Source of the DNA: a virus
Virus record (IMG/VR): IMGVR_UViG_3300022934_000193
Coordinates: 1 to 23,179 of that record
Reading direction: 5' to 3' (one strand)
Length of the DNA stretch: 23,179 bases
Made by a program: the position numbers and the translations under genes. The notes under the pieces were generated by a model. That model saw only the letters and a list, made by a program, of their open reading frames with translations. It did no database searches and was not told the DNA's origin. The number at the start of each line of letters is the position of its first letter. Positions within the stretch are counted from its first letter, which is position 1. This document shows positions 1-8,200 of this stretch, in pieces.

Positions 1-307
1 TCTTGGGCATATATGGGCGTCCGTATTTCGTGAATCGTGGACGTGGACACGCCATGGGATGAACTGGGAAATCATGGAAGTGGATTCCATTCTTCTCGAA
101 CTTGCTGGATATTCGAAACATGGCGACACGAAAATAATTTTTGTTCACATCATCCACGGGAAGAAGCCCAATAATCTTTTCCATCTGTTTATGGGTGGGG
201 CTTTGGCGATTATCCAACCACTTTTCCCATAATGGCTTTGTGGTGGCTTTTCGTATCTCTGGAAAAGTATCCAATAGATACTTCAAATAATGGTGTAGGC
301 TATACAT
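1..307 (-). CDS. RusA-like Holliday-junction resolvase, N-terminal part (runs off left edge)
   Basis: Open reading frame of 102 codons without a stop, starting at ATG 307-305 and leaving the window at position 1. Residues 80-102 contain PVHPMACPRPRFTKYGRPYM followed by PK. This matches the N-terminal signature of phage RusA-type resolvases (a PRPR stretch, a Gly, then YMPK), which cut Holliday junctions during recombination and before packaging. The catalytic aspartates of the family would lie beyond the left edge, so activity cannot be judged. About 80 residues precede the motif. RusA itself starts close to it, so this is an N-terminal extension rich in charged and aromatic residues. The start overlaps the end of the upstream repressor gene by 8 nt (ATGTATAG), and GGGG lies just upstream as a ribosome site, so translation is probably coupled. 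The family call is good; the extension is of unknown role. Confidence 0.72.
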   Translation of the reverse strand, partial: MYSLHHYLKYLLDTFPEIRKATTKPLWEKWLDNRQSPTHKQMEKIIGLLPVDDVNKNYFRVAMFRISSKFEKNGIHFHDFPVHPMACPRPRFTKYGRPYMPK

Positions 308-509
308 CCAATTTCCCCATGGCACCCAAGATTTCATCCACGGAAGTTTCAAAGAGGGAAGCCAATTTGATGATGTTGGGAAGGGTTGGAACCCGTTCCC
401 CCTTCATCCATCTGGAAACCAATGATTCATGAACACCCATCTTTCCAGATAATTCTCGTTGGGTCCAATCTCTTTTGTGTAGCTGTTGATTCAAGTACTT
501 CTTAAACAT
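300..509 (-). CDS. Cro/CI-type (XRE) helix-turn-helix repressor
   Basis: A 69-residue protein, essentially one HTH_3 domain: TQRELSGKMGVHESLVSRWM followed by KGERVPTLPNIIKLASLF and the usual ending SVDEIL. It has no dimerisation or RecA-cleavage domain, so it resembles small Cro-like or phage-repressor proteins. An upstream in-frame ATG at 524 exists. I prefer ATG 509 because GGAG sits 9 nt before it, and because it then overlaps the upstream small gene by 8 nt (ATGTTTAA), the same overlap size as at its own downstream end. It is the second gene of a leftward operon that starts at a promoter near 711-739. Paired operator-like palindromes lie just upstream of that operon. It is therefore the best candidate to bind those sites and choose between the leftward and rightward operons (inference). 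Confidence 0.85.
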   Translation of the reverse strand: MFKKYLNQQLHKRDWTQRELSGKMGVHESLVSRWMKGERVPTLPNIIKLASLFETSVDEILGAMGKLDV

Positions 510-657
510 CTTTGTTATCTCCATGTTTTTCGTTCATCATCTTCTTCCACTTCTTATATTCTGCACTCTTAATTACTTCTTTGTTGTATATTTCCGCAGC
601 TTTCACGCGTCCAATGGCTTTCACCATCTCACGAAATTTTCTATATTCATCACTCAT
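502..657 (-). CDS. Small charged protein of unknown function (51 aa)
   Basis: A short frame starting MSDEYRKFREMVKAIG and ending GDNKDV. GGAG sits 8 nt before its ATG, a good ribosome site. It is the first gene after the putative leftward promoter and overlaps the repressor gene by 8 nt, which supports it as a real coupled gene. The product is mostly helical and very rich in Lys and Glu, with no membrane segment or recognisable motif. A small regulator or a partner of the repressor is possible, but nothing in the sequence proves it. Confidence 0.6.
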   Translation of the reverse strand: MSDEYRKFREMVKAIGRVKAAEIYNKEVIKSAEYKKWKKMMNEKHGDNKDV

Positions 658-685
658 GTTTTTTTCTCCGATTGTGATTTTTTTG

Positions 686-714
686 TTGACTTGTCAAAAC
701 GACAAGATTATTAA
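686..714 (+). promoter_or_regulatory. Putative rightward sigma70 promoter
   Basis: TTGACT (686-691), a 17-bp spacer (692-708), then TATTAA (709-714). It faces the leftward promoter and shares its -10 palindrome, so the two promoters overlap and should exclude each other. It would drive the plus-strand operon that begins at 777. The perfect 17-bp palindrome at 690-706 fills its spacer. Confidence 0.5.
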
Positions 715-740
715 TAGTTATATCTTGTCAAGATGTCAAG
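690..740. promoter_or_regulatory. Two operator-like 17-bp palindromes
   Basis: O1 (690-706) is CTTGTC-AAAAC-GACAAG, a perfect 6-bp inverted repeat with a 5-bp spacer. O2 (724-740) is CTTGTC-AAGAT-GTCAAG, the same layout with one imperfect half-site. They lie 34 bp apart start to start. O1 lies in the spacer of the rightward promoter, and O2 covers the -35 of the leftward promoter. An 8-bp tandem direct repeat TGTCAAGA (726-741) lies within O2. This is the expected layout for a dimeric repressor, most likely the nearby XRE protein. Confidence 0.65.
711..739 (-). promoter_or_regulatory. Putative leftward sigma70 promoter
   Basis: On the minus strand a perfect TTGACA (739-734) is followed by a 17-bp spacer and TATTAA (716-711). 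A second TTGACA copy lies at 731-726. The predicted start is near 704, giving a leader of about 47 nt before the 51-residue gene. The -10 hexamer is part of an 8-bp palindrome, TATTAATA (709-716), that also serves the rightward promoter. Confidence 0.6.
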
Positions 741-776
741 ATATTTTTATCACAAAAACAAAACAAGAGAGAAACC

Positions 777-911
777 ATGTATATCGAGCTATACCAAATC
801 CACCTATTTATGCACACCATGAAACCCTATATTATCGGCGCTTCCATCCCCGTCGGAATCATCTGTTTTGTGCTATATTACGCTTGGAGCCAAAACGAAG
901 GAAAACGATAA
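777..911 (+). CDS. Small membrane peptide (44 aa), first gene of rightward operon
   Basis: The frame begins at ATG 777 after GAGAGAAACC, the same AACC-ATG context seen at many starts here. An internal ATG at 819 would give a 30-residue form. The C-terminal half has one clear transmembrane segment (PYIIGASIPVGIICFVLYYA) followed by a short charged tail. Its stop overlaps the next ATG in TAATG (909-913), so the exonuclease is translationally coupled to it. No family is recognised. Single-span phage peptides of this size are often membrane-acting or exclusion proteins, but that is only a possibility. Confidence 0.55.
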   Translation: MYIELYQIHLFMHTMKPYIIGASIPVGIICFVLYYAWSQNEGKR

Positions 912-1480
912 TGTTACTCAAAGATAAGCCCATTTTATTCGTGGATTGTGAAACCACGGGATTGGATGATGAATACCATGAAATCATCTCTATCGCATTG
1001 GTACGACGCCATGATGGACAAACTTGGACATTCAAATCCAAACCCAATTGGCCCGACCATATAGACCCCCGCGCCGTGGCCGTGAACGGCTACACCCCAA
1101 GCGCTTGGATGGATGCCATGTCCCAAGAAGAATTGGCCAATAAGCTGGGAATACTGATGAAAGATTATATCATTGTGGGACATAACCCCCGCTTTGATGT
1201 TGGATTCATCCGCAATCTATTATGGCGGCATAAGATAAAGACATGGATAGACCCCCGCGCCATCGACACCACCACCTTGGCTTATTTGTATCTCGTCCCC
1301 TTTGGATTGGATTCTCTTTCCATGGATTCCATCCGCCGCTTCCTTGGGTGGAAGGTATACCCCACGCACGCCGCGCTTCAAGATACCAAAGATGTGGAAC
1401 GTCTCTATAATACTTTGGTTCATCCCATCCGCCGCTTCTCCTTAAAGTGCAAGCTCTGGATGAAGATGTGGAAAAGGTAA
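911..1480 (+). CDS. DEDDh 3'-5' exonuclease, DnaQ-like
   Basis: A 189-residue protein of the DnaQ/epsilon exonuclease superfamily, which removes nucleotides from DNA or RNA 3' ends using two metal ions. The catalytic residues are visible: D12 and E14 in VDCETTG, D96 in GHNPRFDVGF, and H153 with D158 in HAALQD. This is the DEDDh arrangement. The length is that of a bare exonuclease domain with no polymerase attached. I chose ATG 911 because it overlaps the preceding stop (TAATG) and the protein starts directly with the first beta strand; the open frame extends upstream only through non-homologous sequence. The likely role is proofreading in trans, or processing of ends during phage replication or recombination. 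Confidence 0.9.
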   Translation: MLLKDKPILFVDCETTGLDDEYHEIISIALVRRHDGQTWTFKSKPNWPDHIDPRAVAVNGYTPSAWMDAMSQEELANKLGILMKDYIIVGHNPRFDVGFIRNLLWRHKIKTWIDPRAIDTTTLAYLYLVPFGLDSLSMDSIRRFLGWKVYPTHAALQDTKDVERLYNTLVHPIRRFSLKCKLWMKMWKR

Positions 1481-1497
1481 GGGGTCCCAATTTCTCG

Positions 1498-1737
1498 ATG
1501 TGGCTATGCACCCAAAAGAGGATTCACAAGTTCCGTTGGAAAGATATGGCTTCCCATCTTGGTGTTTCCTGTCAGGGTGTCCATAGCTACGCCAACGGGA
1601 CTTCACACCCCCAAATCATGAACTTTTATGGGATATGTGAGTTCATCGCCCTACATACAAAACAACCAATAAACAACATCATCATCAAAGGTATGATGGA
1701 AATAGCAAAGGATAGAAACCATGAGAAGAAATATTGA
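1498..1737 (+). CDS. Small helix-turn-helix DNA-binding protein
   Basis: A 79-residue protein with a Cro-like fold: WKDMASHLGVSCQGVHSYAN is a typical helix-turn-helix, followed by a helix containing QIMNFYGICEFIAL. The start is uncertain: GTG 1447 in the same frame would overlap the exonuclease gene by 34 nt. I favour ATG 1498 because AAGGGG lies just upstream and the residues before it look unstructured. It overlaps the next gene by 17 nt. A second regulator of the early or late switch is likely, perhaps the counterpart of the minus-strand repressor (inference). Confidence 0.7.
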   Translation: MWLCTQKRIHKFRWKDMASHLGVSCQGVHSYANGTSHPQIMNFYGICEFIALHTKQPINNIIIKGMMEIAKDRNHEKKY

Positions 1738-2050
1738 TTCGCGCGTACTGATAACCCAGTGGCCCCCACCATCTGGAAATCTATACACAAAAGAATGGAA
1801 TCCGGAAAGATTCGCGGCTTGGGTCCGTTACACAATGAAAGCCCACGAAATGAGGAACCAACACTTCATTGACTTAGGAATGGATGAACAAACCATCATT
1901 TCCATGAAGATGGGGAAATCAAAACCCCGTCCCAAAACCCTCCACAAATTTGTCATGTGCATATTACAGCACAATCCCATGGGAAGAAATCGAAATGGGC
2001 TATTGAAAGAAGCATCTATGAACATGAAAGACTACAAAAAACCACAATAA
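1721..2050 (+). CDS. Possible helix-turn-helix protein (109 aa)
   Basis: The start has the good context GATAGAAACC-ATG. The middle part (about residues 29-85) has the helix pattern of an XRE-like domain: FAAWVRYTMKAHEM, then FIDLGMDEQTIISMKMGKS, then PKTLHKFVMCIL. This resembles the preceding gene product in layout, though not clearly in sequence. The N-terminus is rich in proline and aromatic residues. It overlaps the end of the preceding gene by 17 nt and ends 15 nt before the next. Probably a DNA-binding regulator; the family call is weak. Confidence 0.6.
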   Translation: MRRNIDSRVLITQWPPPSGNLYTKEWNPERFAAWVRYTMKAHEMRNQHFIDLGMDEQTIISMKMGKSKPRPKTLHKFVMCILQHNPMGRNRNGLLKEASMNMKDYKKPQ

Positions 2051-2065
2051 ACAAAGGAAAGAACC

Positions 2066-2395
2066 ATGATATTAATATGCAATGAAATCACCGATTATTC
2101 TACATTTGCAAAGAACCAAGACCCCCGCGCCGTGAAATCCGTGGGCATCAATGCCAACGAGATAATCACCATCCGCCCCTTGGAGCTTTGGAAATCGCAT
2201 CAAGACACCATCCACATCACGGAAGTGAATGTTGGTGGAACCGCTGTATATCTGGAACACTCGTTTGAAGAAGTGCGGGCTATGTTGTTTGGGATGACGT
2301 TGGTTCATGATTATCGCGTGGAACATGGAACCCACTTCATCAGAAGTGAACCCTATATGGTACCGGAAGAAGAAGATGAAGATTCTTGTTTCTGA
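2066..2395 (+). CDS. Hypothetical protein (109 aa) in rightward operon
   Basis: A strong ribosome site (AAAGGAAAGAACC) precedes the ATG. The product is mixed alpha/beta with a very acidic C-terminus (PEEEDEDSCF). I do not recognise a family. No membrane segment or signal peptide is present. It overlaps the SWIM-protein gene by 20 nt, which suggests coupled translation. Its position among regulators and an exonuclease suggests an early, host-directed or DNA-related role, without proof. Confidence 0.7.
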   Translation: MILICNEITDYSTFAKNQDPRAVKSVGINANEIITIRPLELWKSHQDTIHITEVNVGGTAVYLEHSFEEVRAMLFGMTLVHDYRVEHGTHFIRSEPYMVPEEEDEDSCF

Positions 2396-2570
2396 AAAGT
2401 ACACCATAAGCGGGAAAGAATATATCTTTCTCGTTTATTCGGTTGGGAACTACTATGTGTACGCACGAAAGAACCCCAATGGGAATCTATGGGGTTCATG
2501 CCAATGTGATGGGTGGTGGTATCGGAAAAGCTGTAAACACTTGAAACAGGTTATTGAATCTCTTTCCTAA
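2376..2570 (+). CDS. Small SWIM-type zinc-finger protein (64 aa)
   Basis: Starting at ATG 2376 after GGAAGAAGAAG. The C-terminal half holds a CxC-x8-CxH pattern: C42 and C44 in SCQCDG, then C53 and H55 in SCKH. This is the SWIM zinc-finger signature (CxC-xn-CxH), a zinc-binding module for DNA or protein contacts. Apart from an N-terminal beta-rich part (YVYARKNPNG) the protein is only the SWIM domain. The upstream in-frame ATG at 2307 lies inside the preceding gene and is less likely. It is the last gene of the plus-strand operon, and its 3' end overlaps the holin gene on the other strand by 20 bp. Confidence 0.7.
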   Translation: MKILVSEKYTISGKEYIFLVYSVGNYYVYARKNPNGNLWGSCQCDGWWYRKSCKHLKQVIESLS

Positions 2571-2922
2571 TTTCTTCTTTCATCTCAATCTTTGTTATCT
2601 TCTCTTTCACTTCGCTAAGTTCTCCCAGCAAGTGGAAGATTTTTTTCTGTCCACGTTCCAAGGAATCTATTCGATTGGAAAACCCTTCCACCAATAGCTT
2701 CCTATCATTGTTTAAACCTTTGATTACATTCTCAAATCTTGTTCTCACCCGTTGTTCTTCTTCTTTGGCTTCCGTCCGTATTTCCCGCGCTTCTTGTCTT
2801 GATTGTTCACGGGTTTCTTTCAAATCTTTGTTTGTTTGTACGTAACTATAAATCATCCATGCCAAGAAGGGGCTATTGGTTGCAAGGTTTATCCATAAAT
2901 CGTGATATGTTGAAGGGTCCAT
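2551..2922 (-). CDS. Putative holin, BhlA-like (one TM segment plus coiled coil)
   Basis: A 123-residue protein with one N-terminal hydrophobic segment (about residues 11-30, NLATNSPFLAWMIYSYVQTN). A long, highly charged helix to the C-terminus follows, with coiled-coil character. This layout matches BhlA/UviB-type bacteriocin or phage holins, which open the inner membrane at the end of infection. The start is 3 nt after the lysin stop with GGAG upstream, so the two lysis genes are co-expressed. It is the last gene of the late operon. I see no terminator after it; the end overlaps the convergent SWIM-protein gene. A spanin-like or other accessory membrane protein is the alternative. Confidence 0.65.
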   Translation of the reverse strand: MDPSTYHDLWINLATNSPFLAWMIYSYVQTNKDLKETREQSRQEAREIRTEAKEEEQRVRTRFENVIKGLNNDRKLLVEGFSNRIDSLERGQKKIFHLLGELSEVKEKITKIEMKEEIRKEIQ

Positions 2923-2925
2923 GGG

Positions 2926-3498
2926 TTACTCCGCTATAAGTGTGAAGGTGAAGGTGTGATATCCCATGGTTCTTTTCTGTTTATGTACCAATTCCATGAA
3001 GGCTTCCCAATCTGCCATCTTTGAGAAGACAATACATCCCGCGCTATATCTGTTTATTTCATCACTATCATGGATGGAAGAACGGTGGATGTTCAATCCA
3101 ATGGTATCCTTGAAGACTTCCCCACCATAATCCGCCTTTTCATCTTTGTTTCCATCCCGCCAATATTCCACGGGCTTCCACTGAACAAGTGCTTCATAGT
3201 TCCCACGATGAAGGCCTACTTTGTACGCTCCACGCGCTTGTTGGGGATGCTTATATACTGCACAAGCTTTATAATCTTCTTTTTCTAGCCAGTATCTTCC
3301 GGGGTCCGTGGATACTTGAAAGATATCTTCTTTCCAATGCCCATCTTCTGAGAGATAGCACACATGAAGTTTATCGTCGTATTGGTTCGCGTTGTTCTCG
3401 AGATTACGAACCCCAATAATGTTCAAATCATACGGCCCATCATCAAAAACTTTGAATCCATATTCTTGAATCTTTGCTAGTATTTCAGGCTTCCACAT
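2926..3498 (-). CDS. Putative cell-wall lysin, YkuD-like (L,D-transpeptidase-type active site)
   Basis: A 190-residue protein whose C-terminal half carries NIHRSS (H138) and, 13 residues further on, SAGCIVF (S152, C155). L,D-transpeptidase or YkuD-type enzymes use a cysteine in H-x13-17-(S/T)-H-G-C. Here the second His is Ala, so it is a diverged form, as in other small phage proteins next to holin genes. No signal peptide is visible, fitting release by a holin. It overlaps the tail-hub gene by 14 nt and precedes the holin gene by 3 nt. By position and motif it is the phage's cell-wall-acting enzyme. Whether it cuts or merely binds peptidoglycan is not shown. Confidence 0.65.
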   Translation of the reverse strand: MWKPEILAKIQEYGFKVFDDGPYDLNIIGVRNLENNANQYDDKLHVCYLSEDGHWKEDIFQVSTDPGRYWLEKEDYKACAVYKHPQQARGAYKVGLHRGNYEALVQWKPVEYWRDGNKDEKADYGGEVFKDTIGLNIHRSSIHDSDEINRYSAGCIVFSKMADWEAFMELVHKQKRTMGYHTFTFTLIAE

Positions 3499-5218
3499 TT
3501 CGGTTCCACTTCATGGGGTTATCATCTATTTTCACATCCAATAACCATCGACCATCTTCGAATAGCTTGGAAATGATTTGGGCTTTATGGGCATCCAAAC
3601 CAATATCATAATCTGTAATCTCCACTATATCACCCAAAACAAGATAACCATAACGCAATGATACACTGTATTGAATCATCTTGGTGGGTAGTGCTTCCCG
3701 CTCCAATATATCTTGGGCTATCCTTTGCGCGGTGCCATTATCATAACAAAAATCAAGCTCCACCACCTTCTTCTTTTCGCCATATCTTTGGATGGAAATC
3801 ATGGACTTGGGGTGGGCAATATATGAAATGGAAGATAATGTTCCAGCTGCGGGGACTTTGTTGGATACTTGAACAAATGTAGAATAATCTTCCACCACTC
3901 CATTCATGGCATAACGTACCGTTACAACGTTGGAAACATCTTCCGGCGTGTTCAGTGATACCACGGGTCCCACACGCTGAAATTCAGGCCCTTCCGCAAT
4001 GGATAAACGTGGTTGTATCTCCACCTGAGATTGGAACATATCAATAACCGGCTTGAGTCCATTGGGGCCATTCACGATATGTATGGGAAGATATGCCACA
4101 ATATTCTTTTGGAGCCATTGGAAAACCGTTATTTTATCATCATTCACATATCCCGCGAATAGATATTGATTCAGAAATGGGCGCAATGCGTTCCAAGCGT
4201 CATAGTCCACATCCGTGGTTAGCTCGGATAACAACCAAAGACAAATATCCCCACCACCTTGAAGATTTCCTTCCCCTACTGGGTTTGGATATGCTCCCCC
4301 ATCATCCCATTCCACCCACACTTCCCTATCGTCATTCGCGGCCACACTTTGGGGGATGGTGGAACCGTTGGGAAGTTCAAAGTATGTTAGTGTTCTATTG
4401 TCGATATTCACAAATGTGGAAATGGTGGCCGTGTCCACTTCCCCCGTGTTGGAAAAGAGATTCACGGAAGCCGCGTTGGTGACATGTCCCGCCGCCAAAT
4501 AGAAAACCGGTTTATGTCCGGCGCTTGGGTCGTACGCGATAGCATACGCCGGCGTGATGGGGATGGAACTTGTGGAACCACTGGAATGTTGGATTCCTTG
4601 AAGCTCCCCAAATACCCATGGAATAACCTTCCCACGGTGGATATCTTGAACTTCCGTCAATCCCCTATCTTGTGGCCACTCTGGGGAAACATACAAAGCA
4701 TTTGAACATGATACATCCTCGATATACATGTTTTCCCCCAAGATGGTGGCCAATAACCCTTGGGATGAAATCATGGCTTTGTTCTCTATGGAAAACTCTA
4801 CATATCCTTGGGGGCGGTTGGGGTGCCCATATACGGGTCCCGTTATGATTCCTTGGAAGATGGTGGGGCGATTGTCATACTCGGTTTCTATCTCCCCATT
4901 CTTGATAAGTACATAGCCAATCTTGGCGTGGGAACCTTCAATAAATTTTCCATCCATCTGAAGTTGGGCGATATTTTTGTTTGGGAAGGTGATGGCTATG
5001 GATACACTATCCGCTTCCGCGCTTATATCTCCCACTCTTTGAAGAGAAGTGGAAACCACCACATCTTCCAATCCACCGGAATATGGATAACTCTTCCCAG
5101 CTCCATCCACCAAATCCAAAGTGATGGTGGCGAATCGGTATTCTTCCCCAAGATATGAGACTTCCAACGTCCAAAGGATGTCCACCTCTTCCCAATCATT
5201 CCGCGTTCCGTAATACAT
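3485..5218 (-). CDS. Tail hub / tail-tip protein
   Basis: A 577-residue beta-rich protein directly after the large tail adhesin, with a 1-nt overlap (TAATG at 5220-5216). Its C-terminal part has segments typical of phage tail hub or attachment proteins: repeated oil-like strands, then a stretch where YSVSLRYGYLVLGDIVEITD resembles the end of such proteins. No enzymatic motif is seen. It likely closes the tail tip below the tape measure and helps open the host envelope. Assignment rests mainly on gene order (tape measure, distal proteins, hub, lysis) and size. Confidence 0.65.
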   Translation of the reverse strand: MYYGTRNDWEEVDILWTLEVSYLGEEYRFATITLDLVDGAGKSYPYSGGLEDVVVSTSLQRVGDISAEADSVSIAITFPNKNIAQLQMDGKFIEGSHAKIGYVLIKNGEIETEYDNRPTIFQGIITGPVYGHPNRPQGYVEFSIENKAMISSQGLLATILGENMYIEDVSCSNALYVSPEWPQDRGLTEVQDIHRGKVIPWVFGELQGIQHSSGSTSSIPITPAYAIAYDPSAGHKPVFYLAAGHVTNAASVNLFSNTGEVDTATISTFVNIDNRTLTYFELPNGSTIPQSVAANDDREVWVEWDDGGAYPNPVGEGNLQGGGDICLWLLSELTTDVDYDAWNALRPFLNQYLFAGYVNDDKITVFQWLQKNIVAYLPIHIVNGPNGLKPVIDMFQSQVEIQPRLSIAEGPEFQRVGPVVSLNTPEDVSNVVTVRYAMNGVVEDYSTFVQVSNKVPAAGTLSSISYIAHPKSMISIQRYGEKKKVVELDFCYDNGTAQRIAQDILEREALPTKMIQYSVSLRYGYLVLGDIVEITDYDIGLDAHKAQIISKLFEDGRWLLDVKIDDNPMKWNRNVEA

Positions 5219-8200
5219 TATTTCACTTCTCTAAGTGTGATGGTTGCAATCCGGAATACTTCACCGGTTTCATTTTGGAGTTCATCCCCTACCACGTGTT
5301 CAATCTGAACATCATTATCCAACGTTACAAGCGCTTGTTCTTTTTCACGGTTCAAGTATCTTTTGTCTTCGGATGATGATGTGGATTTGGATATATTCGG
5401 GAGATACACAAAATGTTTCTTGGCACCTTGGACATATCGAAGAAACCCCATCATCAAATCAGGCGCTTCATTTTGGACGGCTATGGGTTCCGCCCCACTT
5501 TGGTTTGATGCCATCCAATAATCCACATCCGGTTCATCCCCTTGAAGCTGGGAAACATCAATTCCATCCGTCCATGCAAGATTAAACACTCTTGTGGGTG
5601 GCTTCACTTCTCGAGAATAACGAATACCATCTTGTGTTTCTATGGTGGTTGTTCCACTTTCTATTGATATGGTTCTTCCTCTTCCGTATTGACGCCCTGG
5701 AACTATCACCGGTCCCATCACCACTTCCCCAATCCTAATATCGTCATCATAGGTTTCTTGGGCATCTGTTCTTATCTGGAAACCACTGGCTTGGATGCCG
5801 TTCATCGACACCACCACGGAAAACACCGGCGGGATGAAATAGATGGTTCCACTTCCTTGGGGTGGGTTGGTTTCAAATTGTACGGTGCATTGTTTTGTTC
5901 CCGTGGCCGTACCACCAAAGATTCCTTCCGTATTGGATATAATCTTTCGATGAACTTGGTCCAATCCTGATGTGATATAGGCAGTCCACCCCGCCAATTC
6001 GTTCAAAGTGAAATATGGTTCACTCAATCCCGTGGCCCCCCGCGCGCTTCTTCCCGTTACAACAGCGGAACATCTTATTTGGTTGTTTATGGATGCCAAT
6101 TGAACCCATGAAGTTCCATTATGATAGTATATGTCCCCCAATCTCCAATTGACACCATTCAAGTGGAAGCCCATCAAATCATTGGCTTGGGCTTCAATCA
6201 AAGATGTGGCCGTGTCAGGATTCAATTTGATGGATAAGGTTTGTTGGGGGATGTTTCCACTTGTTGTCTTTTCACTTCTCCACTGGATACGTGGGGATGG
6301 AGCTTGAGAAGGGAAGATGTTGGATACCGGATAATCATATTGGGGGATTATCTGGAACTCTTCCCCTTCATAGCTGGGACCGTCCGTTGTGGAGATGGAT
6401 ACACCATCATACACATAAGCATATTGTCCAAGTGGGGGATATGGACGGGATGCCAAATCATTGGGATTATCGAAGCCACCCGCCAATCCCATTCCCGTGG
6501 CTTCCAATGTGGAAACATGGAATTCATTCCAACGTGTGGATAGTGTTCCGGAAGTATATGTGAGATGTCCCCATTCAATGATATGTCCCGCCGCGCTGGA
6601 TGCCGCGCTTCCTATGGATATGTTGTCCACCAAATTGGTGTAATCCCTCAATTCACCATTTCCCATTGTGCGATACCATGTTGAAACCTTATCACCATCA
6701 CCTATTGAACACACTATATCCACCCCTTGGGTGTTATCATGGGAAACCGTGGCGATGTCGCTTCCACCCGTAACATCTCGAACTCTTATTTGTGTGGTGG
6801 TGATGTATACCGCCACTTTGTATCTATTTGTTCCATTGTCCATTTCCAAAGTGAACCCACGTTGGTTCAATGTGAAATCTCCCCCACTGTCAGCAATACA
6901 AGAGGAACGAATAATGATTCCTTGGTTGGTGTAATCGGAAGCCGTGGATGATGTTGGGAGATTATTCCATCTGTAATACCGATTACTTGGATATGTGATG
7001 GAACTTGTGATGGACAAATAACCACCTGTTATTCTATCGTCACCCGTTCCCAATACCAATAAGCCGGTGATGTTGGATGGTTCATCCAGTGGAAGATAAT
7101 TTCGAATAAAACCGGCGCGTGTCCAATCCGCTTCCGCAGCCCCATAAGATGTCTTGGGAAGATTCAAATCTGAATAGCCACCCAAAAATGTGAACAAAAG
7201 GGACAAATCGTGGGATGTACTTGAATCCATGTTGGAAACAATAAATCCACGCCCCAACCAATGAACCCCGTGAAGGTTTGATAATCTCGTAAATGAATCA
7301 TCACAATTAACCGTGGAAGCTTCGGGGATGTTTATACGTCCATTGGTTAGACGGAAGAAATCTCCATCATAGTATTGGGAGAAAATAAAATCATTGCTTC
7401 CTCCACTGTATGCGTAAATATAAACCCCACCATCATCATCCACTATCATAGCGGTGTCACCACCCGTCATATAATCATTTGTACCCGTGGAAGCGTTGGG
7501 AATTCCTGACAATGTAATAACGGCGCTAGCTTCCCGAAGAAGATGGATGTTAGAAAATGGGTTGGGAAGCTCCATATAATCCATTCCACCCGTGGATGAA
7601 ATATATGAAATGACATATCTTCCCAGCCTCTTCCCCAAGTTCACTTTTCGGAAGCTATTGGATTCAAGATTGGAAGTGGTGGACAACAAAGTGAAGGTAG
7701 CCGCCCCATCGATGGACACATATTGGAAGAGCTGGTTTCTTTTGGTTGTTCCGGTGTCGTTATACTCGGTTTCCACCAATAGCACCACGGAACCGGTGAT
7801 AGATTCCAAGCGCATCCGGATAACTTCATACGTATCCACACCCGCGCCGGCTGTCACTCCAACCGGTATTGTTTCATTCCACCCTTCACGGCTTACCACG
7901 TCCCACGTGGAACCATCATCTTCACTTCTGAGTATTCGAACATTGGCTTCATCTGCATCTTCTAAGATGTGCACCAAGATTATGGAGCCATCTTCCAATT
8001 CACACATGCAAGGGTGCATAAATTGATTGGTGGAAAGAAAAGCGGGGATGGAATAAAGATTGGTAGCTGTGGATTCATTCCCATCTTTGTCTATCCGTAA
8101 AACCTTTAAAAGATTGCTTCCGGTGGTGATGTGTTGATATGCCACCAATAAAGTGTCACTAGATGTAACCAAAGAAGTGGGGTTTCTGTATGCAGTACTT

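Noticed and set aside
1064-2131. 12-mer GACCCCCGCGCC at 1064, 1250 and 2120
   Set aside because: Each encodes Asp-Pro-Arg-Ala in frame with the preferred codons; probably chance plus codon bias, though a control motif cannot be excluded.
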